64,000 nt of DNA from Tetracentron sinense (taxonomy: Eukaryota; Streptophyta; Magnoliopsida; Trochodendrales; Trochodendraceae), in assembly GCA_015143295.1 (NCBI GenBank), contig CM026571.1:4979501-5043500 (forward strand), read 5' to 3'. Every line of letters begins with the position of its first letter. Within the stretch, counting starts at the first letter, position 1. This document shows positions 1-11,169 of this stretch, piece after piece. Both the position numbers and the translations under genes were made by a program. The notes under the pieces are model-generated. The model saw only the letters and a program-made list of their open reading frames with translations, did not search any database and was not told the DNA's origin.

Positions 1-412
1 AAGCAGTCAGATAATTGCTACCATCAAACTTATATAGCACACATTATGTTGAAGCATCCAGAAAGTATTTTGGTCGGAGTGTCACTTTCATGAAAACAGA
101 TTGAATATGACCCTTGAGACGTCCCTAGTTAGACATCCGAACAGCGGGTCCGTAGGGGTCCGGCCTCACTACCCACCACCGCTGGTTGGCTTCTCCAAAA
201 ATAAGCTGGACCCACTGAGCATTGAGTCTCAGCCTGCTGATGGATGCCACATGTACTATAGTCTATCGAGAAGGACAGCTTCTTCCTATCCTCCCAACAT
301 GACTGCTTATTACTCTTTTGCTATCATTTCTAGTATGCTCAAGCATAAACTTATTTTAGTAACATTTTCTTATACAGTAAGAAACTAAGTCTTCTTTTGT
401 TCTCTTGTATAG

Positions 413-484
413 GTTATTGCCTACATAGGAGGTGCTCTTTTTCTAGTCTTTGCCGTGGTAACATTAATTGAGATAGTGAGCTAA
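413..484 (+). CDS. Last exon of a GDT1-like membrane transporter gene (partial)
   Basis: A splice acceptor (ttgtatag) is followed by a 24-codon open frame ending in TAA. It encodes a hydrophobic segment beginning VIAYIGGALFLVFAVV and ending in TLIEIVS. This looks like the final transmembrane helix of a plant GDT1/UPF0016 family protein, such as the plastid Mn/Ca transporters PAM71 and CMT1, which end in a helix of the form YIGGxLFLxFA. That assignment rests on my memory of the family C-terminus over only 23 residues, so it is tentative. Earlier exons should lie before position 1, because nothing coding is visible at 1-412. The 3' UTR probably follows. Alternative: the last helix of another multi-pass membrane protein. 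Confidence 0.45.
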   Translation, partial: VIAYIGGALFLVFAVVTLIEIVS

Positions 485-1520
485 TCGTTAGAGACTGCCA
501 AATTTATTTATTTATCTTGTCGAAAGCAGCGTCTGTCAATTCTGTGAATACACTAAAGCAGATTTTTTGTTCACATTGGAGAAATGGATTGAAAGAAGGA
601 TTCACTCTAGGTTAGCATCAATTTCATGGGTTTTTTTTTAAACTTTCTTGCTTTTATTATTTGGATGCCTAACATGAAGTAATGCATATTAACTAGAGAA
701 TTTTGGTGCTGAACCTTTTCACTTGCCTTAAGGAGGAACACAAGTATTGAAACCAGAAACAATTTCACCTGCTATTAATGAAAAAAATAAGTAAATTACC
801 CTATGAGAAAATTACAACATTACCCTTGAAACCTAGTAGCCTTTATCTTTTTTCCTTATGAGTTAAAAGAAAATTTTTACTTGTTTAGAGTAGGGGCTAG
901 TTGGTCATTTACTCTTCATTTGGTGTAGTTATAGTAAAACCCAAATGTGGATTTTTGTTATATTAATACAGGATGTATAAAAGTTCAAAATTGTGCTTTG
1001 AAAATGTACGTTATTATGTATGCTTAGTTCTACAAATGCTAGTGACAATCACAGGACTTTAATTGATCAAAACAAGACACCTGACTCCGTTAATCTGTAT
1101 TGGAAGAATCTTGGCATTAGACAGAGATAAAACAAGGGTAGTAGAGACTTACCCTGTCTAGGGTTTTTGCAAATTGCAAAACTAAATCATAATCAAATCT
1201 CATATAGCATTATATCTGAACCGTCAGTACAAACAGACAGAGCCAGAGAAAACTTGATAGAAATACCAACTGTAGCTTCCCAATTTTCTGCTACCATGTG
1301 GTTTATTATTACCAAGTAGTGCATGTGCAATACTTACCTTGACCAGGCCATGGATCAGGAAGGCCCATGGCCTAGGTTGGCTGCCTCCATTGCACTTTGC
1401 AGGATTGCTCGCTCACATCTCCCCAAGTGGGAAATGTCATAGTTCATTCTAGTTGTGGCCTGCGTCCGAATGACTCCTAGTGTTCTTTGGTTCCTCTTAA
1501 TTCTAGACTGGCAAAAAATG
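485..1520. other. Downstream non-coding DNA
   Basis: AT-rich sequence, probably starting with the 3' UTR of the partial gene ending at 484. I see no coding exon, RNA gene or clear element border here. Confidence 0.5.
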
Positions 1521-1715
1521 AGTCAGTCTATGGATACTCTTAAATATACTCTCAAATTCTAACTTTTTATAGTTAATCACTTAAGGTCAGGTTTTGACTT
1601 GACTTATTTTATCTTTTGTAATATCACATCAATTCTAATCTTAATATTTAATAATTGAATTAAAAGATTAGGATTTGAGAGTATACTTTGGAGTACCCAC
1701 AAACTTACACGCAAA
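1521..1715. mobile_element. MITE, family M2 copy 1
   Basis: The left end reads AGTCTATGGATACTC and continues into TACTCTCAAATTCTAAC. The right end carries the inverted counterpart: TTAGGATTTGAGAGTATACT followed by GGAGTACCC. A second copy with the same ends lies at about 4541-4742. There is no coding capacity. Target duplications were not resolved, so the superfamily is unknown. Confidence 0.6.
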
Positions 1716-2129
1716 AAAATTAGGCTACTCCTTGAAAGGGGCATAGCTCAAAAGCTGCATCCAATCTGGATCCTAAACATAGAGTATAATTTTATTTTAT
1801 TTTTAGCTGGAGGATATTATTTACCAATGTTAGAACAGGGTTAGCATTGGGGATTGGGTTTCCCGGGGGAATGGATCCCTAGACCTCTCTATTGAGAGAG
1901 GCCCACACCCCACCATTGGCGCAAGAGGCCGGGTGTAACATGGAATATAACAGGATGTTCGAGCTAGAGTCCTTATATCAGATTTGGTTGAATAGATTTC
2001 CTGCTTGAAGGCGAGAGCTGAATGTCCTGGTAAATGGCAATTTTGCGATGTTTTACAATACACATCCCAGAAGACAGAGAAGCAGTCTTTTACCCAAACT
2101 AGCTAACCGGTCTTCATTGGTACACGCAC
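1716..2129. other. Intergenic spacer
   Basis: No gene seen. The stretch around 1830-1950 is relatively GC-rich and contains short inverted segments (gacctctct / agagaggcc). It may be a fragment of an unidentified repeat. Confidence 0.4.
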
Positions 2130-2340
2130 CCCTTTTTAACACCCATTAACTTTGGTTAAGATTCCTAAGAAGAAGAAAAAAAAAAAAACTTTGGTTAAGA
2201 TTCTCTCACCCCTAGGGTTCGCCATAGTAATATATTTAAAAAAAAAAAAAAACAAAGATGGGTGGGTGAACCCTAGGGGTTTGTGAATCTTAACCATGGT
2301 TAAGTGGTGTCAAAAGAGACATGTGGCGACCTCAGGGGCA
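2130..2340. mobile_element. Hairpin MITE, family M1 copy 1
   Basis: The left arm has GGTTAAGATT and CACCCCTAGGGTTCGCC. The right arm has the inverse, GTGAACCCTAGGGGT and AATCTTAACCATGGTTAAG, ending in ACATGTGGCGACC. The arms enclose an A-rich loop. Part of the left arm (ctttggttaagatt) is duplicated. Eight related hairpins occur elsewhere in this window. Confidence 0.6.
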
Positions 2341-3859
2341 TAACCGGACTTCTTGAAGTGTACTTATAACCGTCGAGGGAGGATTTGATCCCCTTTCCAA
2401 AACCAATGTTATGTTATGTTATGTTTTTTTTATAAAAAAAAATTCTCATGCTCGAGTCCAACCTTACTTGGTGCAAGCTCCGCTTGATCTAGCTAAGCCG
2501 AGCTGACAAGTCAACTCGGCTTGAGTGCAGCCCTATTTAGCTGATCACTCACCACTAGTCACCAGTAGTTAGTGGGGGGTCTTAAGGGATCCCATCTGAA
2601 TCCAATTTGATTAATAAAACGAATCTTGATCTATTGGTAGATTCGTCAATCTATGGATCCGATTCAATTATTTGTGTAACACATATAGTTAATATTTTTT
2701 TTATTCCATAAAGTATTATGCTTCTTTGAATAAAATTATTAATGATTTTTTTTCATAATTTTTCTATACTTATAATTGAATTTTAAAAATCTTAATATTA
2801 ATTACATTGAATTCCAATTTTAACTAATCAAATTTGAAAATATTTGAATAATTTATAATCTCACAGGATCGAATTTGAATTTGTTGAAGATAAAGAAACA
2901 AAACTATGCCGAAAGAAGACTGATCTGAATTTTTTCCTTGTTGAAGATAAAGAAACAAAACAATGCCGAAAGAAAATTGATCTGAATTTTTTCCAGTGAT
3001 AGTGTATCTCACTTTGGGGAGGACTAAGGAGTGACTCGTGATCGAGTCCTTGCCACGTTGAGTGCTCATTCTTGAGTTTTAATCCACCTAACCCCTGACA
3101 TAGATAGATAAATGATATATCCTGATGGCCTTGGATTATCTCTGGTGAAGCTAGAAAGTGCTTGCATCGGGGTTCCATAGAATAGGTGACAAGTGGTGGA
3201 GAAGTCAAAATCATGGACTCATGATTTTGACTTCTCTATCCATTATAAGACATGTGGCGATAAGTGTGTGAGAATAAGGGTGAGAGATACCAAATAAGGA
3301 GAAGTCAAAATTATGGGGAGAAAATGGAATGACTTCTCCACCGCCAACTGTCGCACAATGTATGGAACCCGAGAGCTCTTTCTTTCGCTAGAGACAATCC
3401 GAGGCCTAAGCTGATTTTCAAAAAAAAAAATCTTAAACCGGGCCTACCTGTCAAAGACCTCAACCCGTACCCGTGTCAGAAATTGCCACCCCTACCCATG
3501 TGGTACCGCGTGGATGCTCCCTATCCTATCAAGTATCAAGAGCCACCCAAATGAATTGATTTCGGAGCCAGGAAATCTTTCCGTGGATGTTCCACATCAC
3601 ATTCAATATTATTGTAAGAGGAGTGCTAGCCCATACGCACCAATTCAATTTTTTTTACCTATACAGTGTGGGAACAACACGTGGTGTTGTTACTCTAAAA
3701 CACAGAAATAAATTAACACTTGTTACTACTATCTTGCGTCTGAAGAAGCCTGAGAAAGATAGAGATTGCAACTGAGGAGCTCACATTTCTGTTATTATAA
3801 TTATAAAGAAAATATTCATCTCCTCACTGGTGGAGGGAAGGAGGCATCTCGTCCTTTTT
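2341..3859. other. Intergenic spacer with a short tandem duplication
   Basis: No gene supported. It contains a two-copy tandem repeat (listed separately) and AT-rich tracts. The short open frames here show no protein family features. Confidence 0.5.
2881..2994. repeat. 57-bp tandem duplication, two units
   Basis: Units 2881-2937 and 2938-2994 both begin TTGTTGAAGATAAAGAAAC and end in TTTTTCC. They differ at only a few positions, so the duplication is recent. Confidence 0.9.
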
Positions 3860-4032
3860 TGTAACGTGTCTATTTTAATTCACTTTAATTGTAGTTAAGA
3901 TTACTTATCCTTAGGGTTCAAGCATCTAACATTGATTTTTAAAAGAAATTTATTTAAAAAATAAATTATCATAGGGATTAAAATTTCTTAACTAGAGTTT
4001 AAGGCAGTTAAAGAGGATTTGTGCTCCTCGCA
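3860..4032. mobile_element. Hairpin MITE, family M1 copy 2 (diverged)
   Basis: The left arm carries TGTAGTTAAGATTACTTATCC and the right arm carries the inverse, TTTCTTAACTAGAGTTTAAG, with an A/T-rich loop. It matches the M1 hairpins but is shorter and more diverged. Confidence 0.45.
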
Positions 4033-4540
4033 CAAGGAGCAGAATATTGCTCTTATTATAATACCAAAAACAGATCTTCAACAAAACACTATTTAGCATT
4101 CGACTCTCAATCCCTAGTCACGAGAGGCGCACGTGCATGATGAGACACTACACGTGCGTTCTCAAGAACAGAATAGTGAACCGCATATTCTAAATGAAAA
4201 GGCGAAGTAAAAAGCAAATTGGCCTGTCCATTGAAATTGCTAGAGTGGAAAGAAGGGATGGTGTCTGGTGGGAGGGGAAAGAGAAGGGAATATATATATT
4301 GTGTTCTGAGATATCTCGCTCTGTCAAAAAGATACCCTGTTTTTCCACGTCTCGTTATAAAGTATACACAGACCAAGCTTCTTTTTTTTTTGCAAAAGGA
4401 GGGGCACGAAATGAAGCTCTCTTTTTCTTAGTTGGAAGTTGTCTTTGGACCACACTCGATCTTCAAAAATATCTCTTTAAAAGCTCATTCTTTAAATAGT
4501 TGAATGGAAAATGACTCAATTAGAAGATATTATTATGATG
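4033..4540. other. Intergenic spacer
   Basis: The open frames at 4107-4499 overlap on both strands, with no recognisable domain and no splice context. I see nothing I can name. Confidence 0.4.
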
Positions 4541-4742
4541 AATTAGTCTAGGGATACTCCCAAGGTGTACTCCCAAATTCTAACCGTTTATCTCGTTATT
4601 AAATAATTAGGATTAAAGCTGATATGGCATTAGAAAAGACAAAATAAGACAACTCAAATCCTAGCCTTTAGTGGTTGGTTATAACCGGTTAGGAATAGGG
4701 AGTAGATTTGGGAGTAGATTTGGGAGTACGTATAGACTGACT
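4541..4742. mobile_element. MITE, family M2 copy 2
   Basis: The left end is AGTCTAGGGATACTCCCAAG and the right end is GGGAGTACGTATAGACTGA, an imperfect inverted pair. The sub-terminal TACTCCCAAATTCTAAC on the left is mirrored by a duplicated GTAGATTTGGGA on the right. It shares ends with the copy at 1521-1715. Confidence 0.65.
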
Positions 4743-5211
4743 TCAGTTGTTGCCTTCCTGCAACCACTCGTCATAATTTCTTAAACATCATATCAGTATT
4801 TTCTAAAACTTAAAAAAAAAAAAAATTAATGTTGGCAAGAGAACAAGTTTTAAGGTTAAAACACATTTCTTGCCTCGACATACATATTAACACCATCCTT
4901 AGATTTTAAAAGATACTAATATGGTACCGAAAAAATTGTTCAGGTTAGGGTTTGTGCCCTTTTGTAACATATCTCTTGGAGCAGATCCTTGTTCGGTGGG
5001 ATTATTGATAAAAATTTGTGTATAAAGATTTGGTGAAGGAAAATCATTGGAGGTGTCAATTGGGCCAAACTCGGGCTTCAAAGTCTCTTGTAAACATGTA
5101 TTATAAAATCACCAAAATTCATCGGGTGAAGGAAAATCATCGGTTGGGCCTATTATAAAATCACCAAAATTCAATCCCAAACCTAGCCCATTGACACCCC
5201 TAAAAATCATT
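4743..5211. other. Intergenic spacer
   Basis: No gene seen. A short direct repeat containing TATAAAATCACCAAAATTCA occurs at about 5101 and 5153. Confidence 0.4.
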
Positions 5212-5219
5212 GCCTAACC

Positions 5220-6391
5220 TAGGGTTGTCAACTATCCGGATAGATATCCGAATCCGCTTCAAATCCGTATCCATTTAAGCGGATTTTTATCCGAATAGGT
5301 ATCCGGTGGATCGGATTCGGATAGTTGTTAGGGGTATCCATTTATAAACGGAGCGGATACGGATAGTGGACGATCTGATCCACTAAATATCCAAACGGAT
5401 TAAATGTATTTGTAGTTTTGAATTTAAGGCTTTAGGTGTAAATATCCAACCATTAGAGGATATTTATGTAATTACATAACTTATTATATATACCCTAACA
5501 AAACCCTAAAATCGTAACTTGATCTCAACTCTCGCCTCTCACAGAATCTCACCTCTCTACTGCCTCTCGCTAACAGCAGCAGTCATTCAAATCAAGCCCT
5601 CTAATCTAAATCTCTATGATTTTATGAGGAGAGTGTGAGATCTTCAAACCGCTCTCAATCTATCGGGATGAAAATGTGTTTTTTTCTTCCTTAGCCAACA
5701 ACGAACCCTTGACATTAAGGTGAGCCCTCAATCTATCGTTTTTCACCCTACTCGACTCTGAAAGTGAAGCAAGGAGGTTGCATTGATCGTTTCTGTTCAT
5801 CCATCTCCATTTCTAGGGTTTTGATTAGGGTTTGTTCTATTTTGATTTATTCATTTATCAACTGTACAATTTCGTATTTTTATGGAGGATGTATCTGTTG
5901 AAATGCTTGAAGTTTGTGTTTCAAGGAAGAGCAAAGTGTTTGTTTATAGGAGTTTATATCAATTTTTTTTCTTATAATCCTCACTGTTTCAGCACCACAA
6001 ATGACTCTTAGTGCAAAGTCTAGATTATATGCTTGCGAGAAAGAGATGTTTCTCTACTATTCATTCACAAGTTTCAGGTTTTAATAGCTTCCCCCAATTT
6101 CTAGGTTTCAACATAGTCCCCCAATTTTAATTCAGTTTCTTTAGTTTTTCATCTTCTTTCTTCCCGATTTTTGGATTTGGCTAATAGGTTGAATTCGGAT
6201 ACTATCCGAATTTGAAATTGCTAATCGGTCGGATTCGGATAATTATCTAAATCCAACCAGTTAAACGAATTCAAATTCGGTATTCTAAACTTATTATCCA
6301 TCGGATAACGGAGCGGATAGTAGATATAATTAATCGGATCGGATACGGATATAGCACTATCCGCTTCGAATCCGCTCCGTTGACAGCCCTA
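5220..6391. mobile_element. Non-autonomous hAT-type DNA transposon (1,172 bp)
   Basis: The left terminus is TAGGGTTGTCAAC and the right terminus read inward is TAGGGCTGTCAACG, an inverted pair with one mismatch. The 8-bp flanks are GCCTAACC (5212-5219) and GCCTATCC (6392-6399), one mismatch apart, which fits the 8-bp target duplication of hAT elements. Both sub-terminal zones (about 5230-5400 and 6180-6375) are packed with ATCCG/CGGAT motifs, as expected of hAT transposase-binding regions. No transposase frame is present, so the element would depend on a partner elsewhere. Confidence 0.8.
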
Positions 6392-6469
6392 GCCTATCCC
6401 ACTCGAACGTTGACTAAAGTTGGGTGTATCAATAAAAGAATGATGGGAATAAGGTATCAATGCTGCGAG

Positions 6470-6570
6470 ATTTTTTTTTTTTTTCAAGATATACTTTATG
6501 CCGCAACCTCAATTAGTATAGTTAGTGTTTGTTTTAGAGTAGGGTGGATATTCAAAGTTGAGGAGTGCTA
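6470..6570 (-). mobile_element. SINE 3' fragment, minus strand
   Basis: A T-rich tract at about 6472-6484, read on the minus strand as an A tail, is followed by TGCCGCAACCTCAATTAG and GTTAGTGTTTGTTTTAGAG. These match the 3' half of the SINE at 8336-8525. The tRNA-like 5' half is not visible. Confidence 0.55.
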
Positions 6571-6571
6571 G

Positions 6572-6924
6572 ACTGTTAGCCCCAATCGCTTTAACTCCAA
6601 ATTTTCCACATACACGCAAGATTGGGACTAACACGTGGAGGAGATATTTCATATTTAACAACTTCAAGAAATAAAAATAAGAGTTTGTTTGACATTTGTA
6701 GCCACCCAGTCGCGTCTTTGGAAGAATTGTGACGGCTAGCAAAATCCTTCAAAGTTTTCAATCAATCAAGCGGTGGCATGGCTTTTGCACACCACCAATG
6801 GGCAAGCATTGCTTCCTCATTGGGGAGAGCTTGTGCTTGCAATTTTTGTTATTTTTCCATAGGGTCAGCCCGACAACAAGTTTTGTTGCACAAATTTAGC
6901 CCATTACACCCTTACATATATTCA
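6572..6924. other. Intergenic spacer
   Basis: No gene or clear element seen between the SINE fragment and the next M1 hairpin. Confidence 0.4.
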
Positions 6925-7255
6925 TCGAGATCGGATTACAGCCAATTGTGATTGAACTTGAAGAGAGTTCAATCACACCCACAGGGCAACACATGTCCCT
7001 TTAAACCCTTATTAATTGTGTTTAAAATTTACTAATCCTTGGAATTTAACAATATAATCCAAAATAATCTTGGTTTTTAGAAAATAGTATTAAAAAAATA
7101 TTTAACTCTAGTTAAAATTTTCTAACCCTTTAGTTATTGGGTTTTTTTAAAAATTAAAGTAATATTGTTGAACCCAAAAGATTAACGGATATTAACTATA
7201 ATTAATAGGACTTAAAGAGCAATTAAATGGGTCCTATGAGTAGGCGAGACGGCTT
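6925..7255. mobile_element. Hairpin MITE, family M1 copy 3
   Basis: The left arm contains ACAGCCAATTGTGATTGAA, ACACATGTCCCTTTAAACC and TTTACTAATCC. The right arm contains inverse elements ending in GGACTTAAAGAGCAATTAAA. The extended outer sequence (ccaattgtgattgaa) recurs at the ends of copies 6 and 8, which suggests the true termini lie outside the A/T-rich core. Confidence 0.55.
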
Positions 7256-7359
7256 TCAACTGGCGAGAGCAATATCAAATCTGAATATATTAAATCGCAC
7301 CCACAGGCCAACACATGTTCAAGGGTTCGGATTTGGTATTGCCCTTGCCAGTCCAAAAC

Positions 7360-7515
7360 ACCTCACCCACTCATAGAGCCAATTTAATTGCTTTTTTTAA
7401 CCCTAGTTAAAGATTTTTAATAATTAATTATTTTTTGCTTTTAAAAAATCAAGGTTCCATGATTGAACCTTAAGGATTATTGAATTTTAACCCCAATTAC
7501 ATTACATGTGGGATG
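7360..7515. mobile_element. Hairpin MITE, family M1 copy 4 (partial)
   Basis: TTTTAACCCTAGTTAAAGATT on the left is mirrored by GAATTTTAACCCCAATTAC on the right, with an A/T loop and the inverse pair CAAGGTTCCATGATTG / AACCTTAAGG in the core. The termini are not resolved. Confidence 0.4.
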
Positions 7516-7804
7516 AAGGCCAAACGGATTTTGTGTGGCTGAGGCTTCCCTTAGTAAGCCGACATTAACCATGAGATCATTGTCTCAAGAATGATTACTT
7601 GTCAACCAACCCATTTTATCCACGGGTCGATCAGTTGGCGTCGTGTGAACATGAAGACCACTCCAATTACAATGAGCTATCTTCACACACGCAAGAACCT
7701 TTTGAACAATTTTCACCCATAAGATTCTGTCTTTTATTCAATGGGTAATCCTAACCATTATCTATTTTGGTCAGAAAAAAAAACATGGCCAAATGCAAAA
7801 GGCA
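7516..7804. other. Intergenic spacer
   Basis: No coding or element signature recognised. Confidence 0.4.
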
Positions 7805-8150
7805 CAGGATTCTCTCGAGTTGAACCCCTGGAGGTTGCCACGTGTCTCCTTTGACACCCCTTAACCATGGGTAAGGTTCACCCATCCCTAGGGTTCACTA
7901 ACCCATCCTTGGTTTTTTTTTTATTATTAATTATTATTTTTTAAATTAAAAAAACTGTTTTTAGAGTTTTTTAATATTAAAAATATTTTTTTAATTTAAA
8001 AAATAATAATTAATAAAAAAAAAACCTAGGATGGGTTAGTGAACCCTAGGGGTGGGTGAACCTTACTCATGGTTAAGGGGTGTCAAAGAGACACGTGGTG
8101 ACCTCTAGGGGTTCAACTCGAGAGGATTCTCTCGAGTTGAACTCGAGAGG
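7805..8150. mobile_element. Long-armed hairpin MITE, family M1 copy 5
   Basis: This is the best-preserved hairpin here. The left arm runs from CTCTCGAGTTGAACCCCTGG through TTAACCATGGGTAAGGTTCA and CCCTAGGGTTCACTAACCCA to an A/T centre near 7965. The right arm returns the same sequence inverted, ending in GGGGTTCAACTCGAGAG. Each arm is about 150 bp and the pairing is nearly complete, so a transcript would fold into a long dsRNA stem. The terminal CTCGAGTTGAAC block is repeated on the right side. Confidence 0.8.
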
Positions 8151-8335
8151 ATCCTGAGCCAATGCAAAAATAAAAAAGCCAGTAATTTGGATAGGTCTGC
8201 TTTAGATAGCGAGTGGGCATAATAACAGCCACTCGTTCATTCCAAGCTACTCCATCTCAGAGGTTGACTCAAACTTTAAGCGGAGCAATGGAAGCTGAAC
8301 GACAATTCGCCATGGAGATTGCTATCAGTGGACCC

Positions 8336-8525
8336 TGGTTTTTTTTTTTGTTTTGGTGCGAGACACACGGTTAGGCCGCAACCTCGATTAGGTGTTAGTA
8401 TCTGTTCTGAGTTAGTGGGCAGGTGGACAGTATATACAAACTCCCACCCTCTCGGGAATGGAACCCCGGACCTTCCCCCCTAAGCAGGGGATACACTACC
8501 ACTAGGCTATGCCCATGGTATGTAA
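8336..8525 (-). mobile_element. tRNA-derived SINE (Au-like), minus strand
   Basis: Read on the minus strand it starts ATGGGCATAGCCTAGTGGTA (Pol III A-box-like). The B-box-like GGGTTCCATTCC follows, then TTGCGGCCTAACCGTGTG, ending in an A-rich tail (the T run at 8339-8350). The layout and the 3' sequence match plant Au-type SINEs as I recall them. TGGACCC at 8329-8335 and 8526-8532 is a candidate 7-bp target duplication. Two 3' fragments of the family lie at 6470-6570 and 33220-33310. Confidence 0.75.
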
Positions 8526-8600
8526 TGGACCCCATTCAAGTTAAGATTTTTATTTTATTTTTTATAAAAACCAAGGTTAGATTTGTTTAACCCTAACCCT

Positions 8601-8750
8601 ATGGTTGGTTGCTGAGAAAATTAGTGAAAACATGGAAAAGAAAAGAAAAGAAAATTAGATAAAACACAACTAAAAATTATATTAGAAATCTCAAATTTTA
8701 TTTTATTTTTTTTTCCATATTTTCATTTATTTTCTCAACAACCAAACATA
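8601..8750. mobile_element. Short MITE with GGTTG-type inverted ends
   Basis: The left end ATGGTTGGTTGCTGAGAAAA and the right end TTTTCTCAACAACCAAACAT form an imperfect inverted repeat continuing about 35 bp inward. Length is about 150 bp with no coding capacity. The flanking duplication is unclear. Confidence 0.7.
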
Positions 8751-8927
8751 ACGTAAAGGTGACTAAATCTTCACTACAATTGGTAAGTATTTAAAAGTAA
8801 GGTGTGGACCAATGAAGACAGGCCATTTCGCTACATGCCATTTGGTTACATAATGAAAACTCTGAGTACGTTAAGCATTTAAAAGAAAATTAGAATAATT
8901 ATCACCTAATTTTTTTCTATGTAAAAG

Positions 8928-9270
8928 CCGAATCACAACCAATCACGATTGAATTCAAAAAAAGTCCAATTGAACCCACAAGTGAACACATATCCCCTTT
9001 AACCCTATTAACTATTATTAAGATTCTATAACCTTTAGGTTAATAATCTAACTTTAGTTTTTCGAAAAAATATTGAAAAATATAACTCTAGTTAAAAAAA
9101 TTTAACTATTAGGGGGTTAATATTTTCCAAAAAACAAAGGTTAGATTATTGAAAAATAAGGGTTAGGGAATCTTAACCACAGTTAAGAGAGATTACAAGA
9201 GGACACGTGTTGACGTATGAGTGCAATTGAACCCTCCCTGAAATCGCGATTGGCTGTGATTGGATCTCGT
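8928..9270. mobile_element. Hairpin MITE, family M1 copy 6 with extended ends
   Basis: The outer ends are TCACAACCAATCACGATT and AATCGCGATTGGCTGTGA. Inside, TCCCCTTTAACC and TTAAGATTCTATAACC on the left pair with GGAATCTTAACCACAGTTAA and GGACACGTGTTG on the right. This copy best shows that the family's inverted repeat extends beyond the core. Confidence 0.7.
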
Positions 9271-9296
9271 GTATGAGTTATGAAAGGCCATAAGGG

Positions 9297-9780
9297 GTGC
9301 GAGTCCGCTTGTTAAGACTTAGCATAGCATTCCCCGCCCGCCATTTAATGGAGAAAAGATTCAAAATGTCATATCTACATCAGTGGGACCCACCATATTA
9401 CGGTTTTAGCGGTTTCGGGAGAGAAGAGAAACCCGATGCTGTAACAATTAACGAAACAAACCCGCGAAACCGGGGCCCATTGTCAAACAAACAAATGAGC
9501 AAATAACAAACGTACACGTGGGCCCCACAGCCAGCGCACTACGAACGGTGACGAGGAGGTGCTACGTGGAAAACCACACGTCTATGACACGTGTCAGAGT
9601 GTCGCGTTTTCATCAAAACGTATCGCCACGGACCATCCAGCAGTCGATCACATAGCGCGTGCCCGTAACTCGACTGCTTATCTTAGTTAAACCATAATAA
9701 CGTGTGCCTTTTTCTTAACATGCGCACTTTGTTCTTATTCGCTATTTCCTCTCGTTTTGGCCAGTCCACATTTCTGTCCT
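9297..9780 (+). promoter_or_regulatory. Likely promoter of the zinc-finger repeat gene
   Basis: The region is less AT-rich than its surroundings. It contains two perfect CACGTG G-boxes (9515-9520 and 9588-9593), a GCTACGTGG element near 9561, and GGGCCC-type motifs near 9473 and 9521. A CT-rich leader follows from about 9760. CACGTG/ACGTG clusters are bound by bZIP and bHLH factors and are common in stress- or ABA-responsive promoters. That link is inference. The transcription start is not fixed by sequence alone. Confidence 0.5.
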
Positions 9781-11133
9781 TCTCTCTCTTCGTTTCCTCT
9801 TTCTCCTTCTCGTTTTCGCCGGCACTCGAAACCCTAATTTCCTAAGCTCCAGCTTCTTCGGCGGATTCTCTGTTACTCTTCACTGAGAAATCCTCGATTA
9901 TAAGGTGTTTTTCTTCTCTGAGATCCGAGTTTTTGTGCTCTAATCCGTTTTTGATGAATAAATCTTTTTTTTTTTGGTGTTGATTGTGCGAGAATCTCTT
10001 CATTATAGTCGAATTTGGGGGTATTTGAACTTTTTTGTTTCTGAATCTTTATGTTTCAGTTCAAAAGTTTGATTTTGAATCGTTTTCTTGCTTGCTGGCC
10101 TGTGTTTCTTCAATTGCTGTTGAATTTTTTTCGCATATTGATTTTTGTAGTTGGATTCATTCTTTTTTGACGGTTTAGTGGATTTTATGGAGAAAGGCGC
10201 GTGTTTTTTTCGATGTGATTTAGCTTGGAGAGTAGGTGTTTTTTCGAAATCGGATCGAGGTTTGAAGACTACTTTCAGAAATGTGTGACTCTGTGACTAC
10301 GAGTATTTAGGTTTGATTATGAGTTGATTTCGGTCCATGAATCTGACAGGGAATATTAACTTGGTGTTTTTGCTTTGGTCCCCTTTGTACCCCTTATTAT
10401 ATCAATGAACCTGGACTGGTTTGTTGATCTTGTTCATTCCCGTAGTTGAGAAGTTTATTTAAGCTAATATGCTGTTTCTTTGTTGTCATCTTGTCACATA
10501 ATAAATGGATATGATTACATAAATTTTAGTTTTTGCCTATCTTTTGCTACTACTGACCCAATTGGGCAAACCTTATTTGGCTTTTCGAGTTGATGTGCGT
10601 ATATAGTACTGTATTCTGCTTCTTCTTCTTCTTTTGGGGTGGGACACAGATCTCTAGTTTCCTAGCTGCTTTGCTGCTCTTCAAGATAAGTTCTTTGTGC
10701 AGTTTCTTTCAAATAGGAATTGGATACTTGTTTAGATTATCGCGTTTTCTTTTTTCTTTTTCTTTCAAATTGGGTATTTGTGCCTGTATATCCATCTGTT
10801 TATACAACCTGGGTTGCATTTTTGAGTTTTTGTTCTTTCGTCTTTAATGTCTGCACTATGCGGGTATTAGGCTATTAGCTGAAGCATCATTTTCTTGAGA
10901 TCGTTTTGATACTAAGGAGTAAAGATCCTAGATCTTAGTACTAAGTAAAAAAAACTTGGGAAAAATATATGATTGAACTTCTCCTCATCTAACCCTGCTA
11001 TCTTATGTTATACATGGACTGTCAACACCTCAATCCAGACCCTTCAGTTGCAGGGCTAATAGTTCATAGTCAGATCTAGTGAACTTTCTTTCAAACCATT
11101 TAGTGGTCCAGATAGAGTATTTGATGAGCCACA

Positions 11134-11169
<36 letters not shown>
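11134..11169. repeat. TG/TA microsatellite
   Basis: A run of GT dinucleotides passes directly into a run of AT dinucleotides inside the leader intron. Confidence 0.9.

Noticed and set aside
8585..8600. Telomere-like AACCCTAACCCT
   Set aside because: Barely two units; not an interstitial telomere array.
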